A stretch of DNA of 64,000 nt from Lamellibrachia satsuma (GCA_033239005.1 BSQZ01000001.1:14216500-14280499), one strand, 5' to 3'. Counted from the first letter of the stretch, positions 38,760-52,309 are shown. Notes: generated by a model from the letters alone, not told the origin. Numbers and translations are program-made.

Positions 38760-40630
38760 TCACTGGTGTTATCGTAAAATTATGATAATATAAATATAGG
38801 CGTCGGAACCTGGGGGTGGGGGTGGGATGGGGGTGGGGGTGAAGTGACGGCCCCAATGTTTTGGTGGGTATATGTTGAGTAGATGTTAGCCCCCCCATTG
38901 TGATCGCAGAAACCAACTTGACCCCCAATATTCAATAGCTTCCGACGCCCACGAAGGATATACCGGTAGCACAAAGTATAACTATTCCAACAACGTTACC
39001 CCCTAAATGTGTTTTTATCAACTACAGTTGAATTGAAATAATTTGACCGTTATCTGTTTATAAATATCGACCTTGCCGTTCAGCCGGCAGTGTAAACATG
39101 ATGTAAATACAGCATATATTATATAACACTATTTTATGACACTAACAATCAGACTGCTTACCGTTACGTTTTTCTTGGGATTCTCAACAATACGTCCAGA
39201 GAGACATCATTCGAGGAGTCTACCACATGACACACGTTTACACCTCCGTCCTACGTTATTCCGTCACTCAAATGTCAGCGCTGTCCGCGTTACCAGTGGT
39301 ACATTAATAACTGGTTCCATGTCAATATTCAATTAAAGCCAAATTGATATTATACAAAGGGTAGTACGACGACACCCAAAGGCATATATCCTATTGTCGT
39401 GCCGGAATGTGCGCAACAAAGCATGACCCGAACAAATGAGGTATGCCATGTCGTTGAAGGATGACAAGAGATAACGGGCTGTAAGATAGCAGACTTGCGG
39501 CAGCGATTCTGTTAGGCGAAGACGGTGGACGCAAGCAACAATGACAGACTGGCGTGACTGGAGATATCGTTTCTCATTTTTATAAATATCCGACCTGGGT
39601 TTTTTCTCCAACCACCCCAGACTGACACGCAGACAGACAGACAGACTGACTGACACGCAGACAGATTGACACGTAGACAGAGAGACATAGAAACAGACTG
39701 ACACGCATACATACAGGCAGGCAAACTAGCGTGTGCGTGCGTGCGTCTTCATACGCCGAAGAGTAATGCAACTACGAGAAATAAAGCTATGCCCCGCAGT
39801 TAGTTTCGGTGACATGTCCCCTCCATGCAAACACCGCCAGAACAATGTCGATTGGTGAACTGCCAAATTCCCACCGTCCGTCCACCTGCCGCGCTCCGGG
39901 CCATTCACGCGAGTCGCTCGGGCGACTGAACTCGCACTACTAATTCTCATAAGAGCGTGTGACATTTCTCAGTTCGATGTTTTTTACGTGTGTGCAGTGA
40001 ACGGAGAAACATATTCTTTTGAAACAAACGTATTTATATGACTATCGTCGACGATTCAGCTGCCAGCCAGTCGCCATCGTCGGGAGTTACATGTTACGTC
40101 TACTAGCACACCAGAGGGCAGTGTGGTGAATACGTCAAGCGTTAGTTGAACAAAATTGTTTTGAACAAGGAATATCTATGATTATATGTGCCATATTTGA
40201 GGATTACGTACTTAAATTCACAGTGTTTGATTGACAGCATAGACGTGTCAATCAAAGTATGTTAACGGCGACATCTAGTGGGGAGCGTCTTCTAGAAAAT
40301 CCATAACCTAATTTGACGAATATTGTCTTGTCACCAGCGAACCGACACATCCAAAACAATTCGATTTTCGTAAAATCCATTTAGCAAATTCACAACACAT
40401 CAAAGCAGTGACCTCTTTTAACAAAGGCACCAGTGGTCTGTACTCCGTCGTCAGATCTGTTCATCATTGTAGAGCACATCTTTATCCATGCAACTTTATT
40501 GTGCCCAGCGAGTCAGACCTCCTCCTCGGTTAAGTAGGTGCCATCTATTTCCAGTGTGCTCCCTTTACAACCTTTACAGGTGTGGTCCTTGCAATCCAGT
40601 AGGCTTTATGTCGTACAGTAAAGTTCACAC
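38760..40630. other. No recognised gene
   Basis: Contains short (GGGT)n near 38810 and (CAGA)n near 39625-39715. No domain or splice-supported exon was seen. Confidence 0.4.
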
Positions 40631-40673
40631 GCACGCACACATGCACGCACGCACGCACGCACGCACACACACA
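40631..40673. repeat. (ACGC)n microsatellite
   Basis: Short array with ACAC/ATGC variants. Confidence 0.9.
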
Positions 40674-41697
40674 GTTTATTTCTGCAACCCTTTTGATCAG
40701 ACTAATTTACTTAACGAGAAAATTTACACCATTCATATCACATTTACATGCTTTCGCGAATATTGATACTTAGCAATATAACAGGTGATCATCGGCTGGC
40801 GTCCGTTCTTTGTCGGAGCAGTCTACCGGCAACTCCAGACCGCTTCGACGTCAGAATCGGCTGACCCTGTAATCACGCCGTCGTAATCTGATGAACCCAC
40901 AATCGCAGGTCGCCATCGCCAATCGTTAGCACGAAAGTCGCGCCCGATAAAGCGAGGTTACTGAGTCGGCCGCTGGCTTCGTCCGCCATGCATGGTCGGA
41001 GTGCTAGCGGTCCTACACCGCGTGTAGGACCAATTGGCATGTTTATCACGCCACGTCATCGTTTCCGGTTAAACACGCGTAATTACTTCAATGTAGTAGT
41101 ATGAACACAGCTTACAGCTGCAACCAGTCCTTCTTCGCTTTTGACCACTGTGCTTTGTCCTCAGCCAAAGTCCTCATCTCCCCTAGGTTTTTCCTCGATC
41201 TGAGTGTACGTGGTCTTACTTGTTTGAAGTTACTCCGCAGCAAACTTAACATGTTTGTGCTACTTCTTCCTTTCCGAGCTACATATTGGTTAGCAACTTG
41301 GTCCTAGGCTCTTAGCACAGCGAATTCCAGGGCTCTCTGAGCAGGAGCATATCATTGCATCTGTAGCACGTGGAAGAACATGGAACATCTATCACATACA
41401 GCGGAACTGTTGCACAGTGCGTCGTTGGAAGTAATTATGCCTGTACTAAATTGCGACAAATCGCTGCCCGTTGGCATTACATAAACTGTTCGTTGAAATA
41501 AAAAATATGATATTGGTCCAGTTATTAATTGGCATCCGTCTATCTCGAGATAATGAACAATTAGCTCGAGATAATGGACACTAGTGTTTTGCACAGCATT
41601 TGCTGTGACTAAAAAGTCCGATTTTGTACTAGCACTCTTTGTTGTAGATGATAAATGTGTAGACAGTTTGGTTTAGAGGCGTGATAGTCGATGGCCT

Positions 41698-41886
41698 TTA
41701 TCTCCGACGCTCTCTCCTCTTTGTCCAGTTATGTCTTCTTTCTTCTGCCTTCCTCATACCACTCCGCACAGCCTGCCACCAGTTGTCGCGGTCTGCTGCA
41801 GCAGTTTCACAAGATTCGATGCTGATGTGAGCAAATTTTATATCTTGCTTGCAAGCATCCCTGAACGGCAAATGATAATAATCCAA
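41698..41886 (-). mobile_element. LINE C-terminal fragment
   Basis: The minus frame reads FRDACKQDIKFAHISIESCE then TAAADRDNWWQAVRSGMRKA and EERRHNWTKRRERRR. The pattern (CK-D-K-I-x-x-x-x-x-W/C-E-x-x-AADR-x-x-W-x-x-x-V) is the C-terminal end of a LINE ORF2. It differs from the RQ-type end found at 225. It ends head-on against the fragment that follows. Confidence 0.75.
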
Positions 41887-42086
41887 GAGAATAGTAAATT
41901 AATGGAACACATTATCTACAGAGTGTGTAAATGTAAAAACGTAAATATGTTTAAAAACAAAAATCTCGGAAAGGCTGGTCACAAAGATAACAAATTGTTG
42001 GACTGTCGACACGCTAATGGCTTCCTTGTCCACTTGCCATCTGGGTGTTTTGCCTTGGATGACAATAGTTAACTCTTGTTAAATCC
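41887..42086 (+). mobile_element. CR1-like LINE 3' end
   Basis: Third local copy of the 3' end seen at 18866-19470 and 24111-25376: ttaatggaacacattatcta, then aatggcttccttgtccactt and gccatctggg, ending aactcttgttaaat. The last codons correspond to the WNKLS...NMFKNK region of the family. Confidence 0.85.
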
Positions 42087-42089
42087 CCC

Positions 42090-43563
42090 ACGCGGCAGAC
42101 ATGACCAAGCCTGCACAGACGTCGTTGAGTTAGCACGGCAAACATGCTGGGGATATCTGCAAGTTATACTACTCTTGAATATAGCAGATGAGCACTTTGT
42201 TTTTGAAATGAGTTTACTTAAATGAATATAATTATGGCTTTAAAGTTGACGCGGGTTAATGTTGTGACTTTGTCGTATACAATATCCGCGCCCAGCCTAC
42301 GGAGACACTGGTGGTAACTTTACAGGCCAGCTCGGGTTCGTCTTCAAATTGCTCCACGTGTTCTCACGTGATTAGATCCTCTCACGATATCCAATGAACG
42401 GACCACTGCATGGGGTGGGCATTGACGACGTCACATCCGGTAGGAAACTGATCACGTGGTGGCAGCGCAACAGTGAGTGGCTCAGCGTGAAGCTAAACAG
42501 TATGCTGGAGACTTTAAATATAGGTGGTGCTCAGCTTTGTTGCTGGTTGTGTCGAAATAATTCGTACAGAACAGAAAACTACATACTTCGCAACTAGAGG
42601 AGTACGTTAAGAGCCATTCTATTAGACGTTAGATGTGATAATGTCATTCCCGCCTCTGTGGCTGATTCGTCGATTTTACGTCCCGCAAGAGGATCACGTT
42701 CTCGCGAGAACACGGTGTTTTTGGTATCCACATCTGCACGAGTAGTACTTGTCATTATTATGACATTAAACAGACACACACTAGACTGGTACGTAGGCAA
42801 CAAAGTTTGTCCGCGCTTTAACAACAGAACCGTGCCGTCACATTACACGTCATCTTCTAGCGGATGGCAGGTTATGTGTTTTGTGAATGTCATAAATGAT
42901 GCAATCATAGAGGACAATCCCCAGTCCGTGAACCTTGAAATATTCCACGTTATTCCCTACACAATTTTGTACATGACCACCGTGACCATCGCGTACGTTT
43001 CGGTTTGTACAGCTTGATGCAGCTACCCGCCCCGGCCTTCCCAACAATCCGACGTGGTTTGGCTCTCTGTCCATATAACCTACTTTTGGAAAACAGTTGA
43101 GTCCACACAAACTATGTAGGTATGTAACACAACTCTTCAAAAACAGCAAACTGCACAGCAATCTTTGTGGCAGTTTGCCAGCATAGCACAGTGAATACTT
43201 CAACACAGCCTAGGCTTGGACTCCTTCTTGAGTAACTGTTAAACATACGTACAAGTTACTTACGTTGCACATTAGTAGATTTAAATGTGTATTGTTTTAT
43301 GACGATACAATTATAATGTGTACGCCATTGTACAGCGACCCAGAAGAAACAGTATGAGACGTATTTAAGTTATTGTAACGCGCATACGCACACGCACGCG
43401 CGCACGCGCACGCGCACGCACACGCACACGCACACAAACACACATTTATTAGAATTCTACACATCACACTGGAATAGTGTACTGAAAACTATAGAATAGT
43501 AGAAATTCTATAGAATATTGTCTTAATTCTACAGAAATGTCTCCGCAAGAATATTATATAACA

Positions 43564-43623
<60 letters not shown>

Positions 43624-44380
43624 TTTTTGCTATGTGGGCTTTTTGAAATAACCATTATCTGCATGAGATGTTTGAGTCGATGTAAGTGTGTTTTGTATGC
43701 TGACTTAACCAGGTAATTATGCTATGTTGACACTGCTAAATGATAAAACCCACCCGCGTTGCACAGCCACAATCAACGGGGTCTTTTCTATGAGTGTGTG
43801 ACAAAATCGTTTGGACACAAAGATATTTGCAAATTTAAAGAAAGACCTGCATATTACAGCCACACACATAACAGTAGTCCAGGTAGGCCTTGTAATTAAT
43901 AGTTAAAGTTCCGCCACGTGCATTCGTCTCGTATGAGATACCAGTTCGCAGATAATAAGAATCAAAACCCTGGATAGTATCAGCGACAACATACCTAGGC
44001 CGCCCTGAGATAGTGTCGGCACAAGAGAGCCGATACGTGTTAGTGAAAGCGCTAAACAAAAGACGCTGTACCATTACAAAGGGTCTACATCGGTGTTATT
44101 GAATATGTCAGAAAGATAACTATATCTGCGCTGATATTACGATGTATGCGGGAATCGGGGAAATCGTCTGCAGGACCTGTCAAAACGCGACGCCACTAAA
44201 CGGTTGTGACGCCGGCCTAAACTAGAACGCCACAAGCCATCTTCCCGTAAACACAGAACGATATCTGATCATCAGCAATCAATTGTTCCTGCTGCATTCT
44301 ATGCAAGTGTGGTTTATGAAAAATTAACATAAAGGCGGTTCCGGGCTGATATACCGATACTGCGGAGACGGGAAATGAGG
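42090..44380. other. No recognised gene; short microsatellites
   Basis: Includes a (GCAC)n run at 43388-43440 and an (AT)n run at 43569-43616. The frame 42658-43017 (119 codons) overlaps an opposite frame of equal length and has no known domain. Confidence 0.4.
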
Positions 44381-44430
44381 TGGCGTTGTGGTTAGAACCA
44401 GGAGCGTCCGCAGGAATTTTTTCAGGGAGG

Positions 44431-44433
<3 letters not shown>

Positions 44434-44526
<93 letters not shown>
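44434..44526. repeat. (AT)n microsatellite
   Basis: About 46 AT units, preceded by gcgtccgcaggaattttttc, a phrase common in degenerate repeats of this type. Confidence 0.97.
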
Positions 44527-44527
<1 letters not shown>

Positions 44528-44594
44528 TTCTTCTTTCTTGCTAAGTGTCATGAATACAACATTGTATTAATCAGCATGACTCATCTTTAAAAGA

Positions 44595-44596
<2 letters not shown>

Positions 44597-44626
<30 letters not shown>

Positions 44627-44640
44627 TGTGTGTGTGTGCA
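44597..44640. repeat. (TG)n-(TGCG)n microsatellite
   Basis: TG run containing five TGCG units, directly upstream of SINE copy 2. Confidence 0.93.
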
Positions 44641-44664
44641 CAACGGCAAGTGCCCCCCTTTCCC

Positions 44665-44947
44665 CTCTCAATCGAGAGAATCCGGGCTCGAAGCCTCTTG
44701 CTGCCGTTTCAAAGCTTGGGCAATTTCGTTCATTCCACATTACTCCAGTTCACTAAGCTGAAACAGCGGGTGCCTGGCTACAGACAGAGGTGGATATGTG
44801 AACGAATAGTCTTTGGGCAGTAATTGCTGCTTGACTGAATCAAAACGCCATCCCAGAGAAGTTGAGATGGCATTGGAATGAACAGGTCTGCCAGGGATGA
44901 CGTGTAGAACGCTTTGAAAACTCCCAAGGACTGGATACCGCGCTATG
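44665..44947 (+). mobile_element. tRNA-derived SINE, copy 2 (5' end altered)
   Basis: Shares with 34296-34582 the hairpin ctctcaatcgagag, a degraded B box (gggctcgaagc) and the body. Both end aaggactggataccgcgcta. The tRNA head upstream is replaced by microsatellites. A short A-box-like phrase, ggcgttgtggttagaacc, at about 44382-44399 may be its displaced start. Confidence 0.78.
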
Positions 44948-44949
44948 TG

Positions 44950-46960
44950 AGGTTAGAACGTACATCAGCTAAACAGTTATCGCACAGAATTCAAATACAC
45001 CGTACGAACGGTCTTGCAACGGAACTGGTCTTCATCAACCAACTTATGTACGCGGGTGCACTGCCGTTGTGCATCTAGTTAATTTAGAAGTGTCTGTCTT
45101 TCTGCTAGGCTGTTGCACACTGTTGCTTTCTTGGCAGGCGTGTAGTGCAGTGCAGCAGTACTACATCGAGTGGTATAAGTTTATTGGAACAGTCATCGTG
45201 CATAAAAAATAAACCCGATACGGGTTACAGTAATTAGCTTATAACACTACACTAGACCCTACGTATGTGTCGAGTACTTGGTTAATCACGAGACACACTC
45301 TTAATTACATACACCAGCAACGATAAAGTCTACGGGCGCAATCTCATCGATGTACGTCTAGATCAGCAAGTCACCGGAAGTTCCTAATCAGCCGACGACA
45401 AACGAGCATTCCAACGATCGAATATATGCATCCTTGTGGTTTCAGGCTGCGTCTGTTCATCAACAGATAAGATAGGCCAGAGAATCGCCCCTTAGCAACG
45501 TGTGCCGTGAATACAAAGCCGAGGAAGCGCCGCCGAAAACGGAACGTCCGTCGCTTCATCGCGACAGATGCTCATCCGCGTGACATCGTGTCTTGAGTTA
45601 CGGCCTCAAGGCGGCAACCAATTGTCTGTTGGCGCGTCACGACACCTGATTGCTAATCTGACCAGCACTGCGTTCTGGAAAACTACACGTCTCTCACAGA
45701 TAAGTTGTGCGTTGGCGTTGATCCAACATGTCCCAATTCCACGAACTAGAAGATATGACATTCTTTCGAATATTGACCTTCGTTCTTTTGATTCGTGATT
45801 GGTGTAAAGCAAAACGAAAAAACCGCAGAAAGTATTAGACCTATATACATTCAGTTAGATGTCTACTGAAATTAGAGTAAACTTATATATGAACAGAGGA
45901 ATTTGAGAGCTCTGGTTTGTTACTGGCGTAAATCACAACGCCATGCAGCATTTTATTAAATGAAATTTGAAAACGTTTACGTTTTAAAATCAACTTGTTT
46001 TGCATACGTCTTGATGTTTCCCTTTACTAATTAGAAACTGTAGACAACGCCACATGAGTTACAACATGTCTATTCTACAATAAACTACTAAGACTTTATA
46101 TTATTCGCAGATTTACTCAAAACATATTTATGCAACGTATTAAAATATTTAACTAATTATGTCGTAATCTTATCTAGTCGAGATTTTCAGTATGCCAAAC
46201 TGCACTTTACTGCAGAAAAGAACAACTTAAAATCAACTAGACATGTAGACAACGAGTCAACAAATGAATGCACATTGCGAGACGCCTTGTAACCCACAAC
46301 CAATGAATTGCGGCAACAACATAGTGACAAAGATGTCTTGTCAATCTTTATCCAAACTCTTGACTGGGGATCACATGTAGCGTTTGGCAGGAGATGTCGA
46401 GAAGAGTAGGCGAACCGTGGCTGCCAGCTACTGTCGCCAACTACCAGATATCACGCCGCTGACACCGATCAACAACGGTGCGATGAACTGCCCACACAAA
46501 ACCCCGAAGGAACGACGCCGTTGGAATCTACACCCGTACAACTATTAATCAATATTGCCAATGCTTTGCAAACGGAGCTACAGTTAATTGGTCTGATATG
46601 TACACCCCGTGGAGGACTGGTGCGTCTCAAGCAAAGGATTCGAGCAGAAGGAAATTGTAAGCGTATCACACACAAATATGCACTGAACGACCAAACAATT
46701 TTAAAGACGAGAGGGCAATGTAGAATCCGCTGCGGACGAACTCGGATGAAAGCGCCGACAAATTAACGTGCCGCAGTGCACGTGTTTGGTAAATACCTCT
46801 TCTGACCGTGACGTAACCACCGTATATATCACACACATATTGCACAGCCGAGTCCATCCTGCAACGCCAGTGACTTTGCTCCCCCATTTAAGCGGCATCG
46901 CAACCTGGCCACTTAACCTTTCAACGCGATCAAATCACAACACTTCGTTGTCGGACGGGA
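44950..46960. other. No recognised gene
   Basis: Only short overlapping frames without domains were found. Confidence 0.4.
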
Positions 46961-46961
46961 T

Positions 46962-47564
46962 GTCCAAGTTGAACACGTATTAAGGTCCAAGTTAAACACG
47001 TATTAAGGTTCAAGTTGAACACGTATTAAGGTCCAAGTTGAACACGTATTAAGGTCCAAGTTAAACACGTATTAAGGTTCAAGTTGAACACGTATTAAGG
47101 TCCAAGTTAAACACGTATTAAGGTCCAAGTAGAACACGTATTAAGGTTCAAGTTGAACACGTATTAAGGTCCAAGTTAAACACGTATTAAGGTCTAAGTA
47201 GAACACGTATTAAGGTCCAAGTAGAACACGTATTAAGGTTCAAGTTGAACACGTATTAAGGTCCAAGTTAAACACGTATTAAGGTCTAAGTAGAACACGT
47301 ATTAAGGTCCAAGTAGAACACGTATTAAGGTTCAAGTTGAACACGCATTAGGGTCCAAGTAGAACACGTATTAAGGTCCAAGTTAAACACGTATTAAGGT
47401 TCAAGTTGAACACGTATTAAGGTCCAAGTTGAACACGTATTAAGGTCCAAGTAGAACACGTATTAAGGTCCAAGTAGAACACGTATTAAGGTCCAAGTAG
47501 AACACGTATTAAGGTCCAAGTTGAACACGTATTAAGGTTCAAGTTGAACACGTATTAGGGTGCA
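46962..47564. repeat. 23-bp minisatellite, about 26 copies
   Basis: The unit is ggtccaagttgaacacgtat plus taa. Variants tt/ta/ag and gttgaa/gttaaa/gtagaa occur in recurring blocks, suggesting higher-order duplication of multi-unit segments. Confidence 0.96.
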
Positions 47565-47596
47565 ACCAAGCTCATGGCAAGTGCAAAATAGCTAAC

Positions 47597-48160
47597 TTGA
47601 CCGACAAGTGTCAACGAGGAGGTGGCCGTGTCCAACGGGGATCCTCGCACATAACTCTAGCACGACGTCAGTCATTCACCGTGACTTCCCAAATAAACAC
47701 AGCCTCTTGTCCATTAGGAGCACACTTGTTCCATGCATGTGCTTGTGGGTATTTTGTGAAAACAATCACCTACGGCTATACGATGAGGTTATCCTCAGCA
47801 TCACAATATATGACAGAACGGTACCATGTGTTTCCCTTCAACATGTTGAGTAACAGAGTATGTAGTCACACGCAGTTATCAGAATTACGTGTATGGTTCT
47901 ATTATCATTTTAGAGCGACACGTTTCTGTTGTATCTGTAAAGCGTTAATTGGTTCTTCGAGCCACCATGCAATTTCTGCTAGATATCATCATTGTTTACA
48001 AACTGTTCGAGGTCTACAAGTAAACACTCTGTCGTCTTTGTACATTGAAAATACCGCCTTACGTAAAATGGCCTCATCTCATTGTCACCCGTGTGCATGT
48101 GTCTTGTCTTGTCTTGTAGTAATACTGGCCAACACTCCTATGGAGTCAAACGGTCAGTAA
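47597..48160 (+). other. Unsupported 187-codon open frame
   Basis: Longest non-repeat frame in this part. It has no recognisable domain, no signal peptide and mixed composition, and it overlaps another frame. It begins just after the 23-bp array. Kept only as a candidate; probably chance. Confidence 0.15.
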
Positions 48161-48214
48161 ACATGTGTGCTTAATGCGAAAAAACATTCACGCACTTACC
48201 ATCTATACAACATG

Positions 48215-48290
48215 CGTCGCGAGGCTTGAACCGAGACCGTATCAAGCCGAGCTGCTTGTCCAATACCGTGAACCGTCTAGTGACTACGAT
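48215..48290 (-). repeat. Possible tRNA-like SINE head
   Basis: The minus strand contains ggtctcggttcaagcctcgc, with a B-box-like ggttcaagcct, preceded by tagacggttcacgg as a weak A box. No second copy was seen in the window. Confidence 0.35.
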
Positions 48291-48956
48291 TGTCGCCTAC
48301 TCCAGCTAGCAACCCAAGTGGAACCGGCGTGAACGGTTAACTCGTTCAACTTGGATTCGTTTTCGTCCGTCGTCGATTGCGTCCGACAACCTACCGTTGC
48401 CACTTGGCGAGGGCAATGTTTGAGCTCTACGTTGGCGGCGTTGTTATCGCCTCATCTCCGGACAATGGTCCGAAAGCGTCCAGTAGCGTTTTCCGGCGAA
48501 GGCCAGCACCAGAGGTCCAACCCGGTGACGTCAGCGGAAAGAGACAATAATATACCAAGGCGTATCCGGTCCGAAGCGAGTCGACGGGTATGTTGCATAA
48601 GCGTGTTTCTGGCACGCGCATAGAAACACCGAAATGGTAGAACGGCAGCTGAAACCCTGCGACAGTGCCGTCGTCTCAACCAGCTGCGTCACCAACAGAC
48701 GCACGCAGTCACCTGGTCACATACTTTGTTTGCAAACACCCACCACAAGAGAATGATCAACGCTATTGGTCCGTTCCTCTACGCATTCCGTGCACACCTA
48801 TAAAAAGTCCCTTCAGGCAACGTGTCGTAACGTCAAGATCTGCGATAGCGAGAAACCGCAGCTAAGTATTCGGCGAAGCCACGTTGTATTCAATTTATGT
48901 AGGACCCATTCGTTCACAGGAATATGCACAATGAAAACTGTATGGCGACGTCCGCA

Positions 48957-49012
48957 TTTAGCTGACCCCGTGGGGTCCGTACATTTAGCTGACCCCGTGG
49001 GGTCCGTACATT
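48957..49012. repeat. 28-bp tandem duplication with near-palindrome
   Basis: Two copies of catttagctgaccccgtggg plus gtccgta; gaccccgtggggtc is nearly self-complementary. Confidence 0.9.
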
Positions 49013-49174
49013 TCGTTATCCTGGTACACGTGAACCTCATGACGTTAACTAGGCATCTACGTGGATTCAGGGGTGATTAGACATTCGTAGTCCATGTTTT
49101 TCCTTGCTAATGAACCGCTTGTCTCAGTTACGCAACTATTACTAATACAACAGCCAATGTCAGCTCTAATCCTA

Positions 49175-49265
49175 CTGCTGCTGCTACTACTACTACTACT
49201 ACTACTACTACTAGTAGTAGTAGTAGTAGTAGTAGTATTGTTACTGCTAATAGTAATAGTAGGCC
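49175..49265. repeat. (TAC)n / (TAG)n inverted trinucleotide array
   Basis: A run of ctactact switches at actagtag into agtagtag, so the two halves are inverted and can form one long hairpin. Confidence 0.9.
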
Positions 49266-50064
49266 TACTATTATTCTGATAATATTATTAGCACTACTAT
49301 TCAATTCGAACTTCTACTATTACTGCACTACTAGGAGTAGGAATATTTATAATACTGAATTCAGCAGAACAGTTTCTGAACTTGAAAAAACTCTGCAGGA
49401 CTTCCATGGAGAAGTACTTCATGGGATCCGTCCTAGAACGATTGGATTATGAGACTAGGAACAGCACTACTGTACTACTGCTACTATACTGCTACTGATA
49501 TGGCTGGCGATGCTATATTACGCTTTTACTGCTGCTATTATCACCACCATCAAAAGCAGCAGCCGCTGCCGTAATCCGAACCAATACAAAACTAAATGTA
49601 CGCATCAGCACAGCAACCAAATGGTCCCTTTCATACCCAGATGGTGCAGTCATTTAGGCGATAAAGGACGTATGTGAGACAACGTACCCCAAAACATGCA
49701 CTTTATAGTTGATTGGTGATAATTTGTGTTTCTTATCGGACATGTCACCCTGGCCTACATATCGCGTTACGTAAGCAACATTTTATGGATCTAAAAAGTG
49801 CGACTCGTCTGAAGCCGCCAAGCACACATTTCCACACACAAAGGCTGCAAACTGCCAGCGAATGTCGCAATCATGACCAGTCAAGCGTGACGTTGGTCAT
49901 TCGGGCAACTATATACATTCCTTTCGTCCCACCCGAGGTTACAAACATGTCTCAGTTGGCCAGTGACACTACCTCGAGGGGTTGTTACGTGGCACACGAC
50001 ATGTCGCCGGGCAAACATGGCCGCTTGACCGGGAACGCAAAAACTCGCCTTCCAATGACATATT

Positions 50065-50371
<307 letters not shown>

Positions 50372-50379
50372 GACTTGAC

Positions 50380-51550
50380 TATTGCAATTGCCATAATATT
50401 ACTCTCAAGTACATCATGAAACTTCAACGTGATCTACATTTCAACTGCTCTATGCCAACATGTTGTACACAATCGCTCACTAATTTGATCTGTCATTACC
50501 AGTAGAGTAGGCCCTATTATCCATTTGTAATCAATTATTTGAAAACAATTATCTCTCCCACGAAGACGACATCGATGACAAGTTAACCATGACGCGCGTG
50601 TAGTATGGTGAACATGTCTACTCTTTCACACGATCCAATAAAAGCCTGTTAATGATATAACAAGCTATTTTGTAGATTATTTTGTAATGTCAAATTATGG
50701 AATGATGTACACTGTTCTGTTTCTGGGCGGTAATGTGGTGTATATGATTCACAAATTGCAGATTGTCCAAGCCGCGCCGCCACATAATGAGACCGAGTGG
50801 ACATGTTCAGCCTTATATCTGAACGTTTCTTAGATGTGACGGAGGGGATAATCTGCATAGTTTGGTAATTTGCGAATTATCTACGTCACATTACTGTCCA
50901 AAAATGTTGCACATTATTCCATAATTTAATATTATAAAGTACTTTTACTGAATTGCGTGACATGGTAGATATGCTTAGTTACTAACTGCAAAATGTAAGA
51001 ATTTAATTACGTCAAATTCGGCACACGGTTCTCCCGCTGGACAATTTCCAGCTAGCATTGTGTGCTGAAATCTGCCGTACTTATTTCAATTATAAGATGC
51101 GTCGTACATTTTTACATGGCAACATTGAATGAGTGACGGTGTGGACTTACAATGTGAAAGAAAAGAACTTTTGTAATAAATTGTGCATAATATCACTGAA
51201 ACGTACTATTTTTTTATAGTTCCATGTGTTTGGACTGCCAACATTGCTTGTGCTGCACTGAATTTAGGGAATGTCAATATCCAACCAACTCTATAATTAG
51301 TTACATAACACATATTCTATAAGTAGTTATATAATACATATTCTATAAGTAGTTACATAACACATATACGGAGATACTTGTGTAGTTTTTAGAAATGTAT
51401 TTTGATTTTTTATTGTGTTAAACATATGCCATTGCCAATGACAAGACATCTACCAAAAGAATAGACTCGCCCACTAGCAGTACCTGCTCTGAGCAACCAC
51501 GATATTATCGACACATAAAACTCATCGACAACATGCATAACAAAGGAACT
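50380..51550. other. No recognised gene
   Basis: AT-rich; includes a 28-bp imperfect triplication (ttacataacacatattctat) at 51299-51370. Confidence 0.4.
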
Positions 51551-51622
51551 AATCAACCAATCAATCAATCAATTAATCAACCAACCAACCAACCAACCAA
51601 CCAATCAATCAATCAATTATTT
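51551..51622. repeat. (AATC)n-(AACC)n microsatellite
   Basis: AATC units flank a block of AACC units. Confidence 0.9.
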
Positions 51623-51727
51623 TATTTCCAAATGAAGACTTAACAAAGAGCGTAACGAGATTCCACTTGAAAGAAGATCAGACAAAGCAATATTATTTCA
51701 CGAGACTGTTTAATGCGGAACTTGAAA

Positions 51728-51795
51728 ACTCGTTAAAGGGAAACAAAAATCATGGTTTTGGGCCTATGCACCTATATGAGTTACTAAGTCTTATA
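51728..51795 (+). mobile_element. Terminal fragment of the 23-kb MITE family
   Basis: aaatcatggttttgggccta then tgcacctatatgagttacta matches both termini of the element at 23277-23905. Confidence 0.65.
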
Positions 51796-51800
51796 CAACG

Positions 51801-51914
51801 GCTAGCCATGCTGATATCTAGCCGTGTTGATATCTAGCCGTGCTGATATCTAGCCGTGCTGATATCTAGCCATGCTGATATCTAGCCATGCTGATATCTA
51901 GCCGTGCTGATATC
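51801..51914. repeat. 16-bp minisatellite, about seven copies
   Basis: The unit is tgatatctagccgtgc; gatatc is a palindrome at the centre. Confidence 0.95.
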
Positions 51915-51963
51915 CACTCGACGTTCACAAACGTATGTTTAACATAGGATTCTCAGAACGAGG

Positions 51964-52058
51964 CAGCCGTGCATTATCTGGACGGATATATCACGGTAAT
52001 AAGACTACCTGATTGGAGCATTTTACCGTGATATATCAACCCACATAACACACGGCTG
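51964..52058. repeat. Inverted repeat with 36-bp arms
   Basis: Arms 51964-51999 and 52023-52058 with a 23-bp loop. The inner 15 bp (gatatatcacggtaa / ttaccgtgatatatc) are perfectly complementary; the outer cagccgtg/cacggctg also match. It may be a palindromic MITE. Confidence 0.85.
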
Positions 52059-52059
52059 T

Positions 52060-52220
52060 TTCGGATCATTTCGAACGCGACCGGGTAAGCGCGTTGGCAT
52101 AGACACGCGATTGTTCGAACGTTCTGCGTGTTTTCTGTGACTGTTGTGATTTACGTAATCTCCGTCAAACGTCCGCATCAGTTCTTTCCTACGGTACGAA
52201 TGCTTCGACAAAACCAGCCC
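52060..52220 (+). repeat. Dispersed fold-back repeat, copy B
   Basis: Aligns with copy A: gcgtgttttctgtgactgtt, acgtaatctccgtcaaacgt, then tacggtacgaatgcttcg. The minus frame ELMRTFDGDYV parallels ELVWTFDGDYV in the left arm of copy A. Confidence 0.7.
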
Positions 52221-52309
52221 AGAAGCGTATTTACAATTGTAGGAAGTGAAAAGTATGCTGAAATGCTAATTTGCCGTTATATAATGGGAATAACTTAGTG
52301 TTTGTTGAT

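Noticed and set aside
37987..38928. Four overlapping frames of 223-313 codons on both strands
   Set aside because: Produced by the GTT/GTG array; poly-Val, poly-Cys/Gly, poly-Thr and Asn/His reads of one repeat.
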